DNA of 64,000 bases from Streptomyces chattanoogensis (GTDB lineage: Bacteria > Actinomycetota > Actinomycetes > Streptomycetales > Streptomycetaceae), in contig NZ_LGKG01000164.1 of NCBI RefSeq assembly GCF_001294335.1, forward strand, positions 1 to 64,000. The letters are read 5' to 3'. A program made the translations under genes and the position numbers. Positions within the stretch are counted from its first letter, which is position 1. Each line of letters begins with the position of its first letter. This document shows positions 17,646 through 26,307 of the stretch, piece after piece. The notes below the pieces were generated by a model. It saw only the letters and a program-made list of their open reading frames with translations, was not told the DNA's origin and searched no databases.

Positions 17646-18590
17646 TCAGCCCTGCCGGGCTGCCCGCTGTGGGTCTGTCACCCCGCCAGGGCAGGCAAGC
17701 CCTTCGAGGTCCCATCCGGCACGCCCGGCACCGGCCCGGTACGCGCTGTCGTAGAAGGCGAGGACGGTGGCACGGGGATCGCTCTGGGCCCGGGCATCGT
17801 CGTACCGCAGGACGGCCAGGTGGCTGCCGGCCCGCGCGGCCCAGCTTGCCGCCGTGGGCACGAGCGGCTCCTCGGCCAGATGCGCGGGCTCCGGAGCGGT
17901 GTAGGAGTAGAACGCGGGCTCGGCGAAGGTGTCGTCCCCGAACCAGAAACCGAAGCTGATCACCTCCCGGGAGTACGCCTCCCGGGTCACCGGGTCGACC
18001 TGCGGCGGCTGGTCGACGCGCCGCTCGGAGAACCGGCTGTGGGCGATGTCGAAGGTGTGCCAGAAGTGGTGCACCGGGCTGGACTTCCCCGAGAAGCCCG
18101 CCGCGAACTCCTCCAGCACCGACGCCACCTGGCTGAGGACCCGCCAGTAGCGGTTGGCGTGCCAGGGATCGTACGTCGCGTGCTCGGTGTCCTCGGCGAA
18201 CGGCCGGGCGGCGTCGGGCAGGTCGAACGGCCTGGGGATGTCGAGCCGCACGCGGACGCCCAGCGCGGCCAGCGCGTCCATGACCGCGTCGTGGAAGGAC
18301 GCCACGGACTGGCCGATCAGCGGGAAGGAGATCTCCCGGCCGTCCAGAGTCGAAACAACCAGCTGATGGCCGACGAAGTCAAAATCGATCGTGTAGATCG
18401 GATTCCCGTCGACCTGCCCCATCGGGCGAGTGGTGATGCCGCGCCCCGTGAGATGGAACGGGACATTCCACCAGTGATTGCGCCGGGCGCTCGCGGCGAG
18501 GCGGACCTTCCCGACGACCTGCGCGAAGCGATGGAGCGTTTCCTTGGTGCCACACCACTCGGCGAGCGGGATCGGCGGGAACAACTCCAT
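17646..18590 (-). CDS. DUF5996 family protein
   Basis: A 314-aa protein matching the actinobacterial DUF5996 family: FPPIPLAEWCGTKETLHRFA at the start, RRNHWWNVPFHLTGRGITTR, IDFDFVGHQLVVSTLDGRE, and later FWFGDDTFAEPAFYSYTAPE and HLAVLRYDDAR. No signal peptide or membrane segment; probably cytosolic. Function is unknown. The ATG at 18590 follows GGGGAAGG with 8-base spacing. It converges with the UBP zinc-finger gene. Confidence 0.88.
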   Translation of the reverse strand: MELFPPIPLAEWCGTKETLHRFAQVVGKVRLAASARRNHWWNVPFHLTGRGITTRPMGQVDGNPIYTIDFDFVGHQLVVSTLDGREISFPLIGQSVASFHDAVMDALAALGVRVRLDIPRPFDLPDAARPFAEDTEHATYDPWHANRYWRVLSQVASVLEEFAAGFSGKSSPVHHFWHTFDIAHSRFSERRVDQPPQVDPVTREAYSREVISFGFWFGDDTFAEPAFYSYTAPEPAHLAEEPLVPTAASWAARAGSHLAVLRYDDARAQSDPRATVLAFYDSAYRAGAGRAGWDLEGLACPGGVTDPQRAARQG

Positions 18591-18701
18591 CGTCAACACC
18601 TTCCCCTTCCCACCCGACACTCCTCACGGCCGGACGGGGCCTGGAAGACCATGATGACCACGCCGGACAGCCGCGGCACCTCGTCAAACCCGGGAGGCGT
18701 A

Positions 18702-18881
18702 TCAGCGTGCGTGCGCGCCACTGCCCCAGTTGGCCGAGCGCGTCTTCGGAATCGGCCCCCGGATCGGCCGGATCGGCCCGCGGCCGGCTTTGTCCACGAG
18801 ATCGTGCGGCATTCGCGAATGAGGGACATCAACGATGCGTAGAGGAAGCCGACGCCTGTCGGTATGAGGCACGGCATGCAT
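18702..18881 (-). CDS. Possible small basic protein (59 aa)
   Basis: A strong ribosome site (AAAGGAGCGCAC) precedes the ATG at 18881, giving a 59-aa Arg- and Pro-rich peptide (HAVPHTDRRRLPLRIVDVPH). A second ATG 4 bases later opens another frame of 94 aa ending almost at the DUF5996 start. No family is recognised and codon bias is only moderate, so either reading, or none, may be real. An imperfect inverted repeat lies 27 bp upstream. Confidence 0.35.
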   Translation of the reverse strand: MHAVPHTDRRRLPLRIVDVPHSRMPHDLVDKAGRGPIRPIRGPIPKTRSANWGSGAHAR

Positions 18882-18907
18882 GTGCGCTCCTTTGGAGTAG
18901 GAAAACT

Positions 18908-18929
18908 GGACTTCGGAGGTGTGAAGTTC
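18908..18929. promoter_or_regulatory. Imperfect inverted repeat upstream of the small ORF
   Basis: GGACTTC and GAAGTTC (6 of 7 complementary) are separated by 8 bases in an AT-richer stretch just upstream of the ribosome site at 18886. It could be an operator for the minus-strand transcript. Confidence 0.3.
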
Positions 18930-19362
18930 AAGAGTATTCTGCCGTTTTGACGGGCCATCTGCTGTGCTCGGCTCCCGAATGCCGTCCGTCGCGGCTCTGT
19001 GCTTCCCAGGCGACCTTGAGTGAGAGGTACGGGAGACAGGCGGCAATCGCAGTCATCCGCAGCGCAACGCCAACGCCTCGGCGCGAGGAGGGAGCGGGGA
19101 CAGGAGGCGGGAGGTGGAGCGGCGAGGGCGCGGTGGCCGGTGCGTACGGTTATGGCGATCAGCCTTTCCCGCCCCGCTCCCCGCCCGCCTCGTCCGCACC
19201 GACGATCCGCCTCCGCCGCACGGGCAGGTCGGCTGGTGGGCAATCGGCAGAGGGGCGGCCAGGCACGTACCCACTTCGGCGGGGTAGTGCACTGGACTTC
19301 AACGAGCCCGTTCCGCGGGGGCCAGGGGTTTGGCAACGCCCGTTACGCAGGCACCCTGGCTG
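18930..19362. other. Intergenic region, nothing recognised
   Basis: Neither strand shows a convincing gene here. The sequence is GC-rich and gives long but unsupported frames. Confidence 0.4.
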
Positions 19363-19450
19363 TGGCGGGGCCCACTGCACTGGCTCCAGGAATTCGAGCC
19401 GGTTGCCCACCGGATCCTCGGCGGAGAAGCGCGACGAGATCACGCCCAAC
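19363..19450 (-). pseudogene. VOC (glyoxalase-like) C-terminal relic
   Basis: The minus strand encodes SSRFSAEDPVGNRLEFLEPV, the terminal DPxGNRLEF strand of VOC proteins with its metal-binding Glu. The upstream part of the domain is not readable in any frame. This is a second VOC scrap in the window, on the opposite strand to the one at 16975. Confidence 0.6.
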
Positions 19451-19495
19451 TCCGGTACGTCAGGCTCCCGGTGGCAACCGCCACGGTGACGTTGC

Positions 19496-19503
19496 TTGAT
19501 CAA
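19496..19503. promoter_or_regulatory. TTGATCAA palindrome, possible MarR-type operator
   Basis: GTTGCTTGATCAACAGG contains an 8-bp perfect palindrome of the kind bound by some MarR regulators. It lies just upstream of the VOC relic, a gene type often controlled by MarR proteins. No intact MarR gene is present in the window. Confidence 0.3.
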
Positions 19504-19609
19504 CAGGGACGGTGTTACGGTCTTAGTGAGCCCCGTATGGGCCTACGCATGGAGGTAGCGGCTACTCAGCCATTACAGAGATCGGCACGGTCCGTCTCTC
19601 GCAGTTTGT

Positions 19610-19629
19610 CAATCCCTTTCCTGGGATTG
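19610..19629. promoter_or_regulatory. Inverted repeat upstream of the F420/hemerythrin gene
   Basis: CAATCCC-TTTCCT-GGGATTG, a perfect 7-bp inverted repeat with a 6-base spacer, about 110 bp upstream of the start at 19739. It could be an operator or an mRNA leader hairpin. Confidence 0.4.
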
Positions 19630-19738
19630 CTGCGCCCATCTTCACTGCGTAGGCATGCGGGGTATTTCTCTGTCGATTTCCGGTTGCATGGCATGACGTG
19701 GCCCTCCTTCGCGATCAATCGACGCGGAAAGGCAGTGC

Positions 19739-20692
19739 ATGAGCAAGGAACAGGCCGAGACCTGGGAAGAGCAGGCCAAGACCTGGGCGGGCTTCGACGT
19801 CAATGAGTTCCAGCGTCAAGTCATCGCCGAGTTTCGGGCGAACAACGGGAAGATGAGCGGCATGTTCGAGGGCTGGACGCTGGCCGTGCTGACGACCGTC
19901 GGAGCCAAGAGCGGTCTGCGCCGGGAGAGCATCCTGGGGTATCTCGAATTCGACGGAAAAGGCATCGTCGTCGCGTCCGCGAATGGCGCCGACAAGCACC
20001 CGGCGTGGTACCACAACATCCGCAAGAACCCGATCGTGACGGTCGAGACGGGCACCGACACCTATCAGGCGATCGCCGCCATCCCGCCGGGCCAGGAGCG
20101 CGACAAGCTCTTCGACCGCGTGATCGCCGAGGCGCCCGGTTACGCCGACCACCAGGCCAAGACGACCCGGGAGATCCCGGTCGTCGTACTGCACCGGATC
20201 GGCCCCAAGGCCGGCGAGGAGCGCGTCAAGGGCATGGGCGACTGGATCGTCGAGGTGCACGACTGGCTGCGCAAGGAGCTCGAGACGCTCCGCGCCCAGG
20301 CAGACCAGGTGATCGAGGGCGGCGCGGACACGATCGAGCGCACGCCGCCGGACCTCGCCCAGCAGATGCGCACCCACTGCCTCAACTTCTGCGGGGCGCT
20401 GAAGAAGCATCACGGCGGCGAGGACATGGCCATGTTCCCGATGCTGGCCAAGCAGTTCCCCGCACTCGCTCCGGCGCTGGCGCAGCTCGGTGAGGAGCAC
20501 ACGGTGGTCGCGCGGCTGCAGGACGACATCCAGCAGCTCGTCGACAGGTTCGTACCCGGTGAAACCGACCCCGTAGAGCTACGCGCCAACCTGGAGCGGC
20601 TGGCGAACCAGCTGGAGTCCCACTTCAGGTACGAGGAGGAGACGATCGTGACGGCGCTCAACGCCACGGCCCCGGCTCCCGACTTCGGCTGA
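19739..20692 (+). CDS. Deazaflavin (F420)-dependent nitroreductase fused to a hemerythrin domain
   Basis: Residues 1-150 belong to the Ddn/DUF385 split-barrel family, which uses F420: FDVNEFQRQVIAEFRANNGK at the start, LTTVGAKSGLRRESILGYLE, then VASANGADKHPAWYHNIRKN and VTVETGTDTYQA, all canonical. Residues ~165-310 form a four-helix hemerythrin/HHE domain with candidate iron ligands in VHDWLRKELETLR, MRTHCLNFCGALKKHHGGED (HHxxE/D), GEEHTVVARLQ and SHFRYEEE. Hemerythrin domains bind a di-iron centre and sense or carry O2 or NO. The ATG at 19739 follows GGAAAGG. Separate proteins of both kinds are common; the fusion suggests coupling of F420H2 chemistry to O2/NO sensing or detoxification. Confidence 0.88.
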   Translation: MSKEQAETWEEQAKTWAGFDVNEFQRQVIAEFRANNGKMSGMFEGWTLAVLTTVGAKSGLRRESILGYLEFDGKGIVVASANGADKHPAWYHNIRKNPIVTVETGTDTYQAIAAIPPGQERDKLFDRVIAEAPGYADHQAKTTREIPVVVLHRIGPKAGEERVKGMGDWIVEVHDWLRKELETLRAQADQVIEGGADTIERTPPDLAQQMRTHCLNFCGALKKHHGGEDMAMFPMLAKQFPALAPALAQLGEEHTVVARLQDDIQQLVDRFVPGETDPVELRANLERLANQLESHFRYEEETIVTALNATAPAPDFG

Positions 20693-20737
20693 TCATCCAC
20701 CAGCGCCCCTCCGGGCCGACCCTTCCTCCACCCGGGG

Positions 20738-21258
20738 GTGTCCGCGGCGCGCCACGGCGCGGATAGCGAACGGCAGCAGTGGACCTTCGCTCCCTTCGTG
20801 AGCGGGGGGCCGCTGCCGTTCGGAATGAGTTCGGGCGAGGCATCTGCTGCGCTCGGCTGCCTCCGTGCGGGTGTTCGCCAGCACGGCCCGCATGAGGACA
20901 TCGTGTGCCACGCCTGCTTCGAGAGGGGGCTGAAGCTCTACTTCGCGGCCGGTGAGAGCTTGTGCGGCGTTTCGATTGATGCGCTGCGGGGCCGCAGGTT
21001 CTCGCCGACGGGGCGGCACTGGTCGGCCGGGTTCCCTCCGAGCTGGAGCAGTGGTTGTTCGACCGTGCTGAGAGCCGGGAACCCTCTGCGGAGCTGTTCT
21101 ATCTGCCCGGAGCGGAGGCCGGATCGCTGACTCTCGGGTTGGTGTGGTGTGTGCAGCGGACCGGCGATCGGTTGATCACGCGACCTGTCTTCCTGCCTGC
21201 CGCTGCCATGGGCGACGTCTCTCACCATCTGCCGAGGGAGGCCTGGGCCATCTTCTGA
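20738..21258 (+). pseudogene. Hypothetical protein broken by a one-base deletion in a G run
   Basis: The first part reads QWTFAPFVSGGPLPFGMSSG to AAGESLCGVSIDALRG. It continues only in another frame as PQVLADGAALVGRVPSELEQ, WLFDRAESREPSAELFYLPG and RTGDRLITRPVFLPAAAMGD. Adding one G to the GGGG run at 20988-20991 joins the two frames (A-L-R-G-P-Q-V-L) into one ~173-aa protein. This resembles small Streptomyces hypothetical proteins of unknown function. It may be a true pseudogene or a sequencing error in a homopolymer. Confidence 0.65.
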
Positions 21259-21296
21259 TCAAGCACCGCCCTGCATGGACTCCGGCACGGGGGGGG

Positions 21297-21665
21297 TCAT
21301 GAACGGGGCCAGACCGCCAGAGCGGCAGCGGTGACCGAGTCGAGGAGCACATACCCTCGCTTGTCATACCGGGTGGCCACGGCCCTGCAGCTTTTCCGCT
21401 TGTTGACGGCCCGTTCGAGGGTGTTGTGCTTCTTGTACCGGTCCTCGTCGAAACCTGGTGGCCGTCCGCCCCGCGATCCTTTACGCAGCTGGGCGGCCTG
21501 GCTGTCTGCCTTCTCCGGAATGGTGTGGCGGATGCCCCGACGCCGCAGGTACTGGCGGCAGGGGCCGTTGCTGTATGCCTTGTCAGCCGCGACGCTGTCC
21601 GGCAGAAACGGCTGCAGCCGCTCCCACTCGGCATCCGAGAGATCACCGTGTCCATCCCACGCCAT
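21297..21665 (-). pseudogene. IS5-family transposase with large internal deletion
   Basis: A continuous 122-aa frame begins AWDGHGDLSDAEWERLQPFL (normal IS5-type N-terminus) and jumps directly to SVAADKAYSNGPCRQYLRRR, GIRHTIPEKADSQAAQLRKG and DRYKKHNTLERAVNKRKSCR, the C-terminal part. Roughly 130 residues including the first catalytic Asp are missing, yet the frame stays open. It cannot be an active transposase. Terminal inverted repeats were not identified. Confidence 0.8.
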
Positions 21666-21745
21666 GCCCAGGACAACGACCCGGGCGCGAGGCGCTCACA
21701 TGATCGGCCGGACAGTTCCCGGGCACGGCCAGGCTGGAACGGGTG

Positions 21746-22024
21746 CTACCGGCGATCCCACCAGGCGGGCAGCTCCGGGACGTCGAGCAAGAACCCACGC
21801 CGCCGACCGGGCAGTACGCCGATCGCCGACTCGGCGCGGTGGCGATGCTGGAAGTCGCGGGCGCCCTCGCCGTTCTGCTCGGAGAACCGAAAGGTCTTGC
21901 TCGCCTCGTGTGTGCGTCCGTTGCTGGGATCCGTCCAGGCCACCTCGAGCCGCACCGTCCAGTGCCCCGGGCCCCGCGGGTTCTTGGCGAACGAGGTGCG
22001 CGCCGCGACAACCCTCCCCCGCAC
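21746..22024 (-). CDS. Hypothetical protein, probably a C-terminal fragment
   Basis: A 92-aa frame with strong Streptomyces codon bias: RVVAARTSFAKNPRGPGHWT, LEVAWTDPSNGRTHEASKTF, ending GFLLDVPELPAWWDRR. The beta-rich pattern resembles the soluble part of DUF3592-type proteins, but without their membrane helices, so it may be truncated at the N-terminus. No ribosome site is evident at the GTG at 22024. It sits between an IS relic and the phosphoesterase gene. Confidence 0.45.
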   Translation of the reverse strand: MRGRVVAARTSFAKNPRGPGHWTVRLEVAWTDPSNGRTHEASKTFRFSEQNGEGARDFQHRHRAESAIGVLPGRRRGFLLDVPELPAWWDRR

Positions 22025-22130
22025 GGCAGAGACTGGGCAGCAACATGGGACAGCGAGGCGGCCCGACGGCCCGGACCGGCTGTGCTCCGGGCCGCGGTGG
22101 AGCCGGTCGCCGCTCAGCCTTCAGCGGACA

Positions 22131-24893
22131 TCAGCCGTCGGTCTCCGAGGACGGCAGGTACGCCCCCGGCACATCCTGCGGCGCGAAGATCTTGTTCTCG
22201 CCCGGGTACGGCTTGTTCCAGTTGTGTGTCTCGTACCAGGTGAGGTGGTTCATCTGGGCGGGGTTGGCGTAGTCGGGGACGGCGTGGGGGCCGGTCAGCC
22301 GCTGCTTGGACTTCCACCTGTCCCAGGTTGCCGCCAGGTCCTGCTTGTCCGCGGGTACCTTCGCGGGCGCGACGGCCGCTGCCCCGGGGTTCTGCGGTGC
22401 CGGGATGTCCGGGCCGCAGGGCGGCTGGGTCTTCAGGCCGTCGGTGAGGGGGACGCGGTTGGGCTGCGCCGTGAACGGGGTGGTGTCCGGGTAGCGGGTG
22501 AAGGCGCGGCTCATGGGGCTGGCCGCGCTGTCCTTCTGGTTCATCGGGTGGATCCCGAGGATCTGCTCGATGGTCCGGATCATCGTGATCTGGGTGTAGT
22601 AGTGGCTGTCGGTCCTGCCGTGCCGTGCCCAGGGGCTGATGATCTGGATCGGGGCCCGGTGCCCGTCGACGTGGTCGAGGCCGGCCTGGGAGTCGTCCTC
22701 GACGACGAAGATGGCCGAGTCCTTCCAGTACTTGCTGTGCGAGATCTTGTCGACCATCTTGCCGACCGCGAGGTCGTTGTCCGCGACCTGGGCGGACGGG
22801 CTCGCGGGACCACCGGTGTGGTCGTTGGAGAACCAGAACATGTTCAGGTTCGCCGGCGGGTTCTTCTCGAAGTCCTGCTTCCAGACCTGGTACTTGTAGA
22901 CGTCCGGGACGTCGAGGTCGAACATCGGGAAGCCGGGCACCGACACGTCGTTGAGCGAGGGGATCGCCGACCCGGTCTTGATGGGGTAGGCCGTGGGCTG
23001 CCCGGTTGCGTCCATGGTCTTGGCGTCGCAGTACAGGTTCTGCCAGGACGCTCCGGACGGTTTGCTCTCCAGCGACTGGAACTCACCGAAGTCCTTGACG
23101 GACTTGCCCGCCGCCTGCGCACCGGTCCACAGAAAACCGGACTTCTGGTGGCCGAGAGCGTCGTTCTCGGTGTCGTAGCTGCGCTGGTACTCACCGGCCG
23201 AGGACTCGGTGTACTCCGGATTGTCGCTCTGCATCAGCCAGTTGTGGCCCTCGGCGGAGTTGGTCCCGATGTCGTAGGTGTTGTCGTACAGCCCGAACTG
23301 CTTGGCCAGCGCATGCTGGTTCGGCGTCACGTTCTCGCCGAACTGTGTCAGCGTCGCATCGCCGTTGCCCTGCGGGAGGTCGCCGAAGACCTGGTCGTAG
23401 GTCCGGTTCTCCTTGACGATCAGGAAGACGTGTTTGATCGTCGAGGGGTCGCCGAGCCGCTGCGGGACCGCTGTCGGCTTCGCGTCGCTGTTCCCGTCGG
23501 TCTTCTTGACCGAGCCGCCCATCCATCCGTTCTGCTGGAAGACCTTGGCCGTCTTGGACCTGATGACGCTGTCGTCGGGCAGGGTGAACCGCTGCAGGCT
23601 GGAGGTGGTGTCGTGGGTGCCGTGCGCGCCGCTGGGGTTGGGGCGACGGGCGTCGATACCGCGGGTGTTGGAGACCAGCACCTGGTTGCCGACGGTGGCG
23701 ATCTCCGAGGGGAAGTAGTCCGTGGGGAGCAGGCCGACGTAGCTGACCGGCTCCTGCGGGCTCTTGTACTTGTACACGGCGACCGCGTTGGCGCGGCCCA
23801 GCGTCACCAGCAGATGACCGTCGTCGGTGAGCGTGACCGCGTTGGGCTCGTACCCCACCGACGCCTCCGGCCACGGACGGGTGGCGATGGTCTGCACGAC
23901 CTTGTCGCGGGCGGTGCTGATGACCGACACGTCGTTGCTGGCGGTGTTGGTGACGAACAGTGCCCCGCCCTTGGCGTACAGGGCGGTCGGGTGCAGACCG
24001 ACGTCGATGCTCCCGACGGCGGCATCCGGCTTCGCCAGGTCGATGACGCTGACCGTGCCGGTGGTGGTGGCACCGGTCTTCGGGTCGGCAGGCACCTGGG
24101 TGTTGTAGGAGTTGATCGTGGTGTCGCCGGGCCTGGCCGGACGGCCGCCCTCGTTGCTGACGTAGAGCTTGTCGCCGACCTTGGCCATGTCACGCGGGGC
24201 GTTGCCCACGTCCCAGCTGTGCTTGACGGCCCCGGTCGTCGCATCGAGGGCAACCACCTTGTTCTGGCCGTTGACCGCGGCGTACACGGTGGAGCCGTCG
24301 GACGAGAACACCGGCTCACCCACCAGCGCGCGCTTGGCCCCGTCCGCCGGGATCTTGATGAACGTCGGGTCGGTGACGCTGCCGTCCGGGCTCACGGTGA
24401 ACTTGGTGTAGCCGTCGGTCTGGCCCAGCCACAGCTGCTTGCCGTCGGGTGAGTACGTGGGGCCTTCCTGGCCCACGGAGTTGCTGCTGATGCGCGGGAT
24501 CGACGATGCGGAGGCGCTGACGAGCTGCTGCACCTTCCAGTTCTTGCGGTCGACGATGGCCAGCGCCGCTCCGCCGTCGGTCAGCGAGGCCGCGACGTGG
24601 GTGCCGTCCGGGCTGACCGAGGACGACATGATCTTGCCGTTGTCGATGACGAGGCGTTCGCCGTACGGGGCGATGTACTGGTCGCTGGAGACGACCTGGC
24701 CGTCAGCCGTCTGCTGGCCGACCTGGTCGGTGCCGAACTGGTGCGTCTGGGCATAACCGATGCCGGCGGTGGCGGCGAGAACGACCGCGGTGGCCGTCGC
24801 CAGGGCACTGCGGCGGCTGAAGCGGCTGAAGCGTCTGTCGAGGAAGCCGGCACGGTCGTTCCCGTCATGCCGAAGGCGGCGTATGACCTGCAT
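22131..24893 (-). CDS. Secreted bifunctional YncE-like beta-propeller/phosphoesterase (AcpA/PLC type)
   Basis: A 920-aa exported protein. A twin-arginine-like or Sec signal (RRSALATATAVVLAATAGIG) spans residues ~28-50. Residues ~60-450 are YncE-type beta-propeller repeats (VSPDGTHVAASL, YSPDGKQLWLGQT, LYVSNEGGRP, ALFVTNTASNDVSVI). Residues ~480-800 are a phosphoesterase of the alkaline phosphatase/phospholipase C superfamily: HVFLIVKENRTYDQVFGDL with metal-binding Glu-Asn, SAEGHNWLMQSDNPEY, FWFSNDHTGGP, and VVEDDSQAGLDHVDGHRAPI. Such proteins hydrolyse phosphate esters outside the cell. The ATG at 24893 lies 4 bp after the ABC permease stop, so the three genes form one operon; a GAAGGGATG stretch gives the ribosome site. 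Confidence 0.9.
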   Translation of the reverse strand: MQVIRRLRHDGNDRAGFLDRRFSRFSRRSALATATAVVLAATAGIGYAQTHQFGTDQVGQQTADGQVVSSDQYIAPYGERLVIDNGKIMSSSVSPDGTHVAASLTDGGAALAIVDRKNWKVQQLVSASASSIPRISSNSVGQEGPTYSPDGKQLWLGQTDGYTKFTVSPDGSVTDPTFIKIPADGAKRALVGEPVFSSDGSTVYAAVNGQNKVVALDATTGAVKHSWDVGNAPRDMAKVGDKLYVSNEGGRPARPGDTTINSYNTQVPADPKTGATTTGTVSVIDLAKPDAAVGSIDVGLHPTALYAKGGALFVTNTASNDVSVISTARDKVVQTIATRPWPEASVGYEPNAVTLTDDGHLLVTLGRANAVAVYKYKSPQEPVSYVGLLPTDYFPSEIATVGNQVLVSNTRGIDARRPNPSGAHGTHDTTSSLQRFTLPDDSVIRSKTAKVFQQNGWMGGSVKKTDGNSDAKPTAVPQRLGDPSTIKHVFLIVKENRTYDQVFGDLPQGNGDATLTQFGENVTPNQHALAKQFGLYDNTYDIGTNSAEGHNWLMQSDNPEYTESSAGEYQRSYDTENDALGHQKSGFLWTGAQAAGKSVKDFGEFQSLESKPSGASWQNLYCDAKTMDATGQPTAYPIKTGSAIPSLNDVSVPGFPMFDLDVPDVYKYQVWKQDFEKNPPANLNMFWFSNDHTGGPASPSAQVADNDLAVGKMVDKISHSKYWKDSAIFVVEDDSQAGLDHVDGHRAPIQIISPWARHGRTDSHYYTQITMIRTIEQILGIHPMNQKDSAASPMSRAFTRYPDTTPFTAQPNRVPLTDGLKTQPPCGPDIPAPQNPGAAAVAPAKVPADKQDLAATWDRWKSKQRLTGPHAVPDYANPAQMNHLTWYETHNWNKPYPGENKIFAPQDVPGAYLPSSETDG

Positions 24894-24897
24894 GGAG

Positions 24898-26307
24898 TCA
24901 TCCCTTCGAGGTGGAGAGAAGTTCGACAGTGCCGTCGAACTGCCACAGCGGGTTCGGTGCGTCCCCCTCCGGGGTCCGCACCAGGAAGTAGCCGTTGACT
25001 TCCTTCGGCCCATCGCCATCGGCCATGTACCGCCCGTCCGGGGTCACGTCGAGCTGATAGATGGCCTGGCCGGCGGCGTCGACGCCGGGGAGATGCCAGG
25101 AGACGACGCAGCGCCAGTCATTGCCCGGCCCCTGCGCGGCGACCTGGAGGCCGCCCTTGTTGCACGTCGCCGTGGCTCTCAGCCGGTCCTCGGTGACGGC
25201 GGGCCGGTGGAGTTGGTCGGTCTGCATGCGGTACAGGTGGGCGAATGCCGTGGCGACCGAGCGTTGCACCTTCTCCTGCCCGATCCCGGAGCCGGTCGCC
25301 GTGGCCGTGGTCGTGTCCGTGGCGGTGGCCTTGGTCGTGTCCGTTGCCGTGATCGACGTGGTGAGCACCGCCACCGTCACGGCGACCAGCCCGACCAGCG
25401 GCAGCACTCCGACCGTGACCGCGCGGCGCCCCGAGCCGTCGTAGCTCAGGTTCGTGAAGTCGCGCCGCAGGAACAGCAGATAGGCCAGCGCTGTCGCGAG
25501 CACGGCCCACGCCAGGCTGACACCGATGCCGATCAGGAGCGGGGCAAGCTGGGCCGGGCCGGTGAACAGACCGCTCCAGGCGATGAAGGCGTAGCTGGGC
25601 AGGGCCAGGCGTACGGCGACGGGCAGTGGCATCATCTGGGCGAGCTGCATCGCGAGGGCGACGAACACGGGCAGCAGCAGTCCCATCGGGGAGCGCCCCA
25701 GCGCGACGGACCCGAGCAGTCCTATCCCGGCGAGGGCGAGGGTCGGAGCGAGGACGCAGACCCAGGCGAGCAGGACCTTTACGGCGGCGTCCGCCGACGT
25801 CAGCAGGTGGCCGTCGAGGCCGACCAGCGGCCGGCTGCCGACCGCCACGACCCCACCGGCCGCGCTGGAACAGACCAGCCCCGCCACGAGCAGCAGGAGG
25901 ACGGTGAGGCTGGCGAACGCCTTCGCGGCGAAGATCCGCCTGGGCGACCGGACCGCCACGAGCAGGTGGCGCCAGGTGCCGAGCCGGTCCTCGGCGGCGA
26001 ACACGTCGCCGGCGACCACCGAGGTCAGCAGCGGAAGCGCCCAGGTGCCCGCGAAACCGAGCATCACCAGCGGTCCGGCCCACCCCGTGGCGTGCATCCA
26101 GCGACCGAAAAGGGTGTCGACAGGGAGCGAGCTCTGTTGGCTCACCGCGGCGACGAAGAGCGCCGGCGCGATCCAGCAGGCAAGAACCAGCAGGCGGATC
26201 CGCCACTGCGAGACCAGCTTGACCAGCTCGAAGCGGTAGCAACGCGCCACCGAGGACCGGCGGGTACCGGCACCGTGGGGCCGGGCATGGGCGAGGGTCG
26301 CGGTCAT
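24898..26307 (-). CDS. ABC transporter permease (ABC-2 type) with extracellular C-terminal domain
   Basis: A 469-aa protein. The first ~320 residues contain about seven hydrophobic helices (LLVLACWIAPALFVAAV, LVMLGFAGTWALPLLTSVVA, LLLPVFVALAMQLAQMMPL) of an ABC-2 permease. The loop GDVFAAEDRLGTWRHLLVAV is the conserved coupling region of the family. After the last helix a Thr/Ala-rich linker (TATDTTKATATDTTTATATG) leads to a ~120-residue extracytoplasmic domain with Cys pairs (ATCNKGGL, WRCVVSWHLPG). Its start overlaps the ATPase stop by 4 bp (ATGA). The substrate is unknown; its fixed position next to a secreted phosphoesterase hints at a joint role at the cell surface. Confidence 0.88.
   Translation of the reverse strand: MTATLAHARPHGAGTRRSSVARCYRFELVKLVSQWRIRLLVLACWIAPALFVAAVSQQSSLPVDTLFGRWMHATGWAGPLVMLGFAGTWALPLLTSVVAGDVFAAEDRLGTWRHLLVAVRSPRRIFAAKAFASLTVLLLLVAGLVCSSAAGGVVAVGSRPLVGLDGHLLTSADAAVKVLLAWVCVLAPTLALAGIGLLGSVALGRSPMGLLLPVFVALAMQLAQMMPLPVAVRLALPSYAFIAWSGLFTGPAQLAPLLIGIGVSLAWAVLATALAYLLFLRRDFTNLSYDGSGRRAVTVGVLPLVGLVAVTVAVLTTSITATDTTKATATDTTTATATGSGIGQEKVQRSVATAFAHLYRMQTDQLHRPAVTEDRLRATATCNKGGLQVAAQGPGNDWRCVVSWHLPGVDAAGQAIYQLDVTPDGRYMADGDGPKEVNGYFLVRTPEGDAPNPLWQFDGTVELLSTSKG

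Noticed and set aside
21426..24452. A frame of about 1000 codons opposite the phosphoesterase gene
   Set aside because: The antisense strand of a gene with clear propeller and phosphoesterase motifs; the translated product is low-complexity Val/Gly/Arg sequence with no family resemblance.
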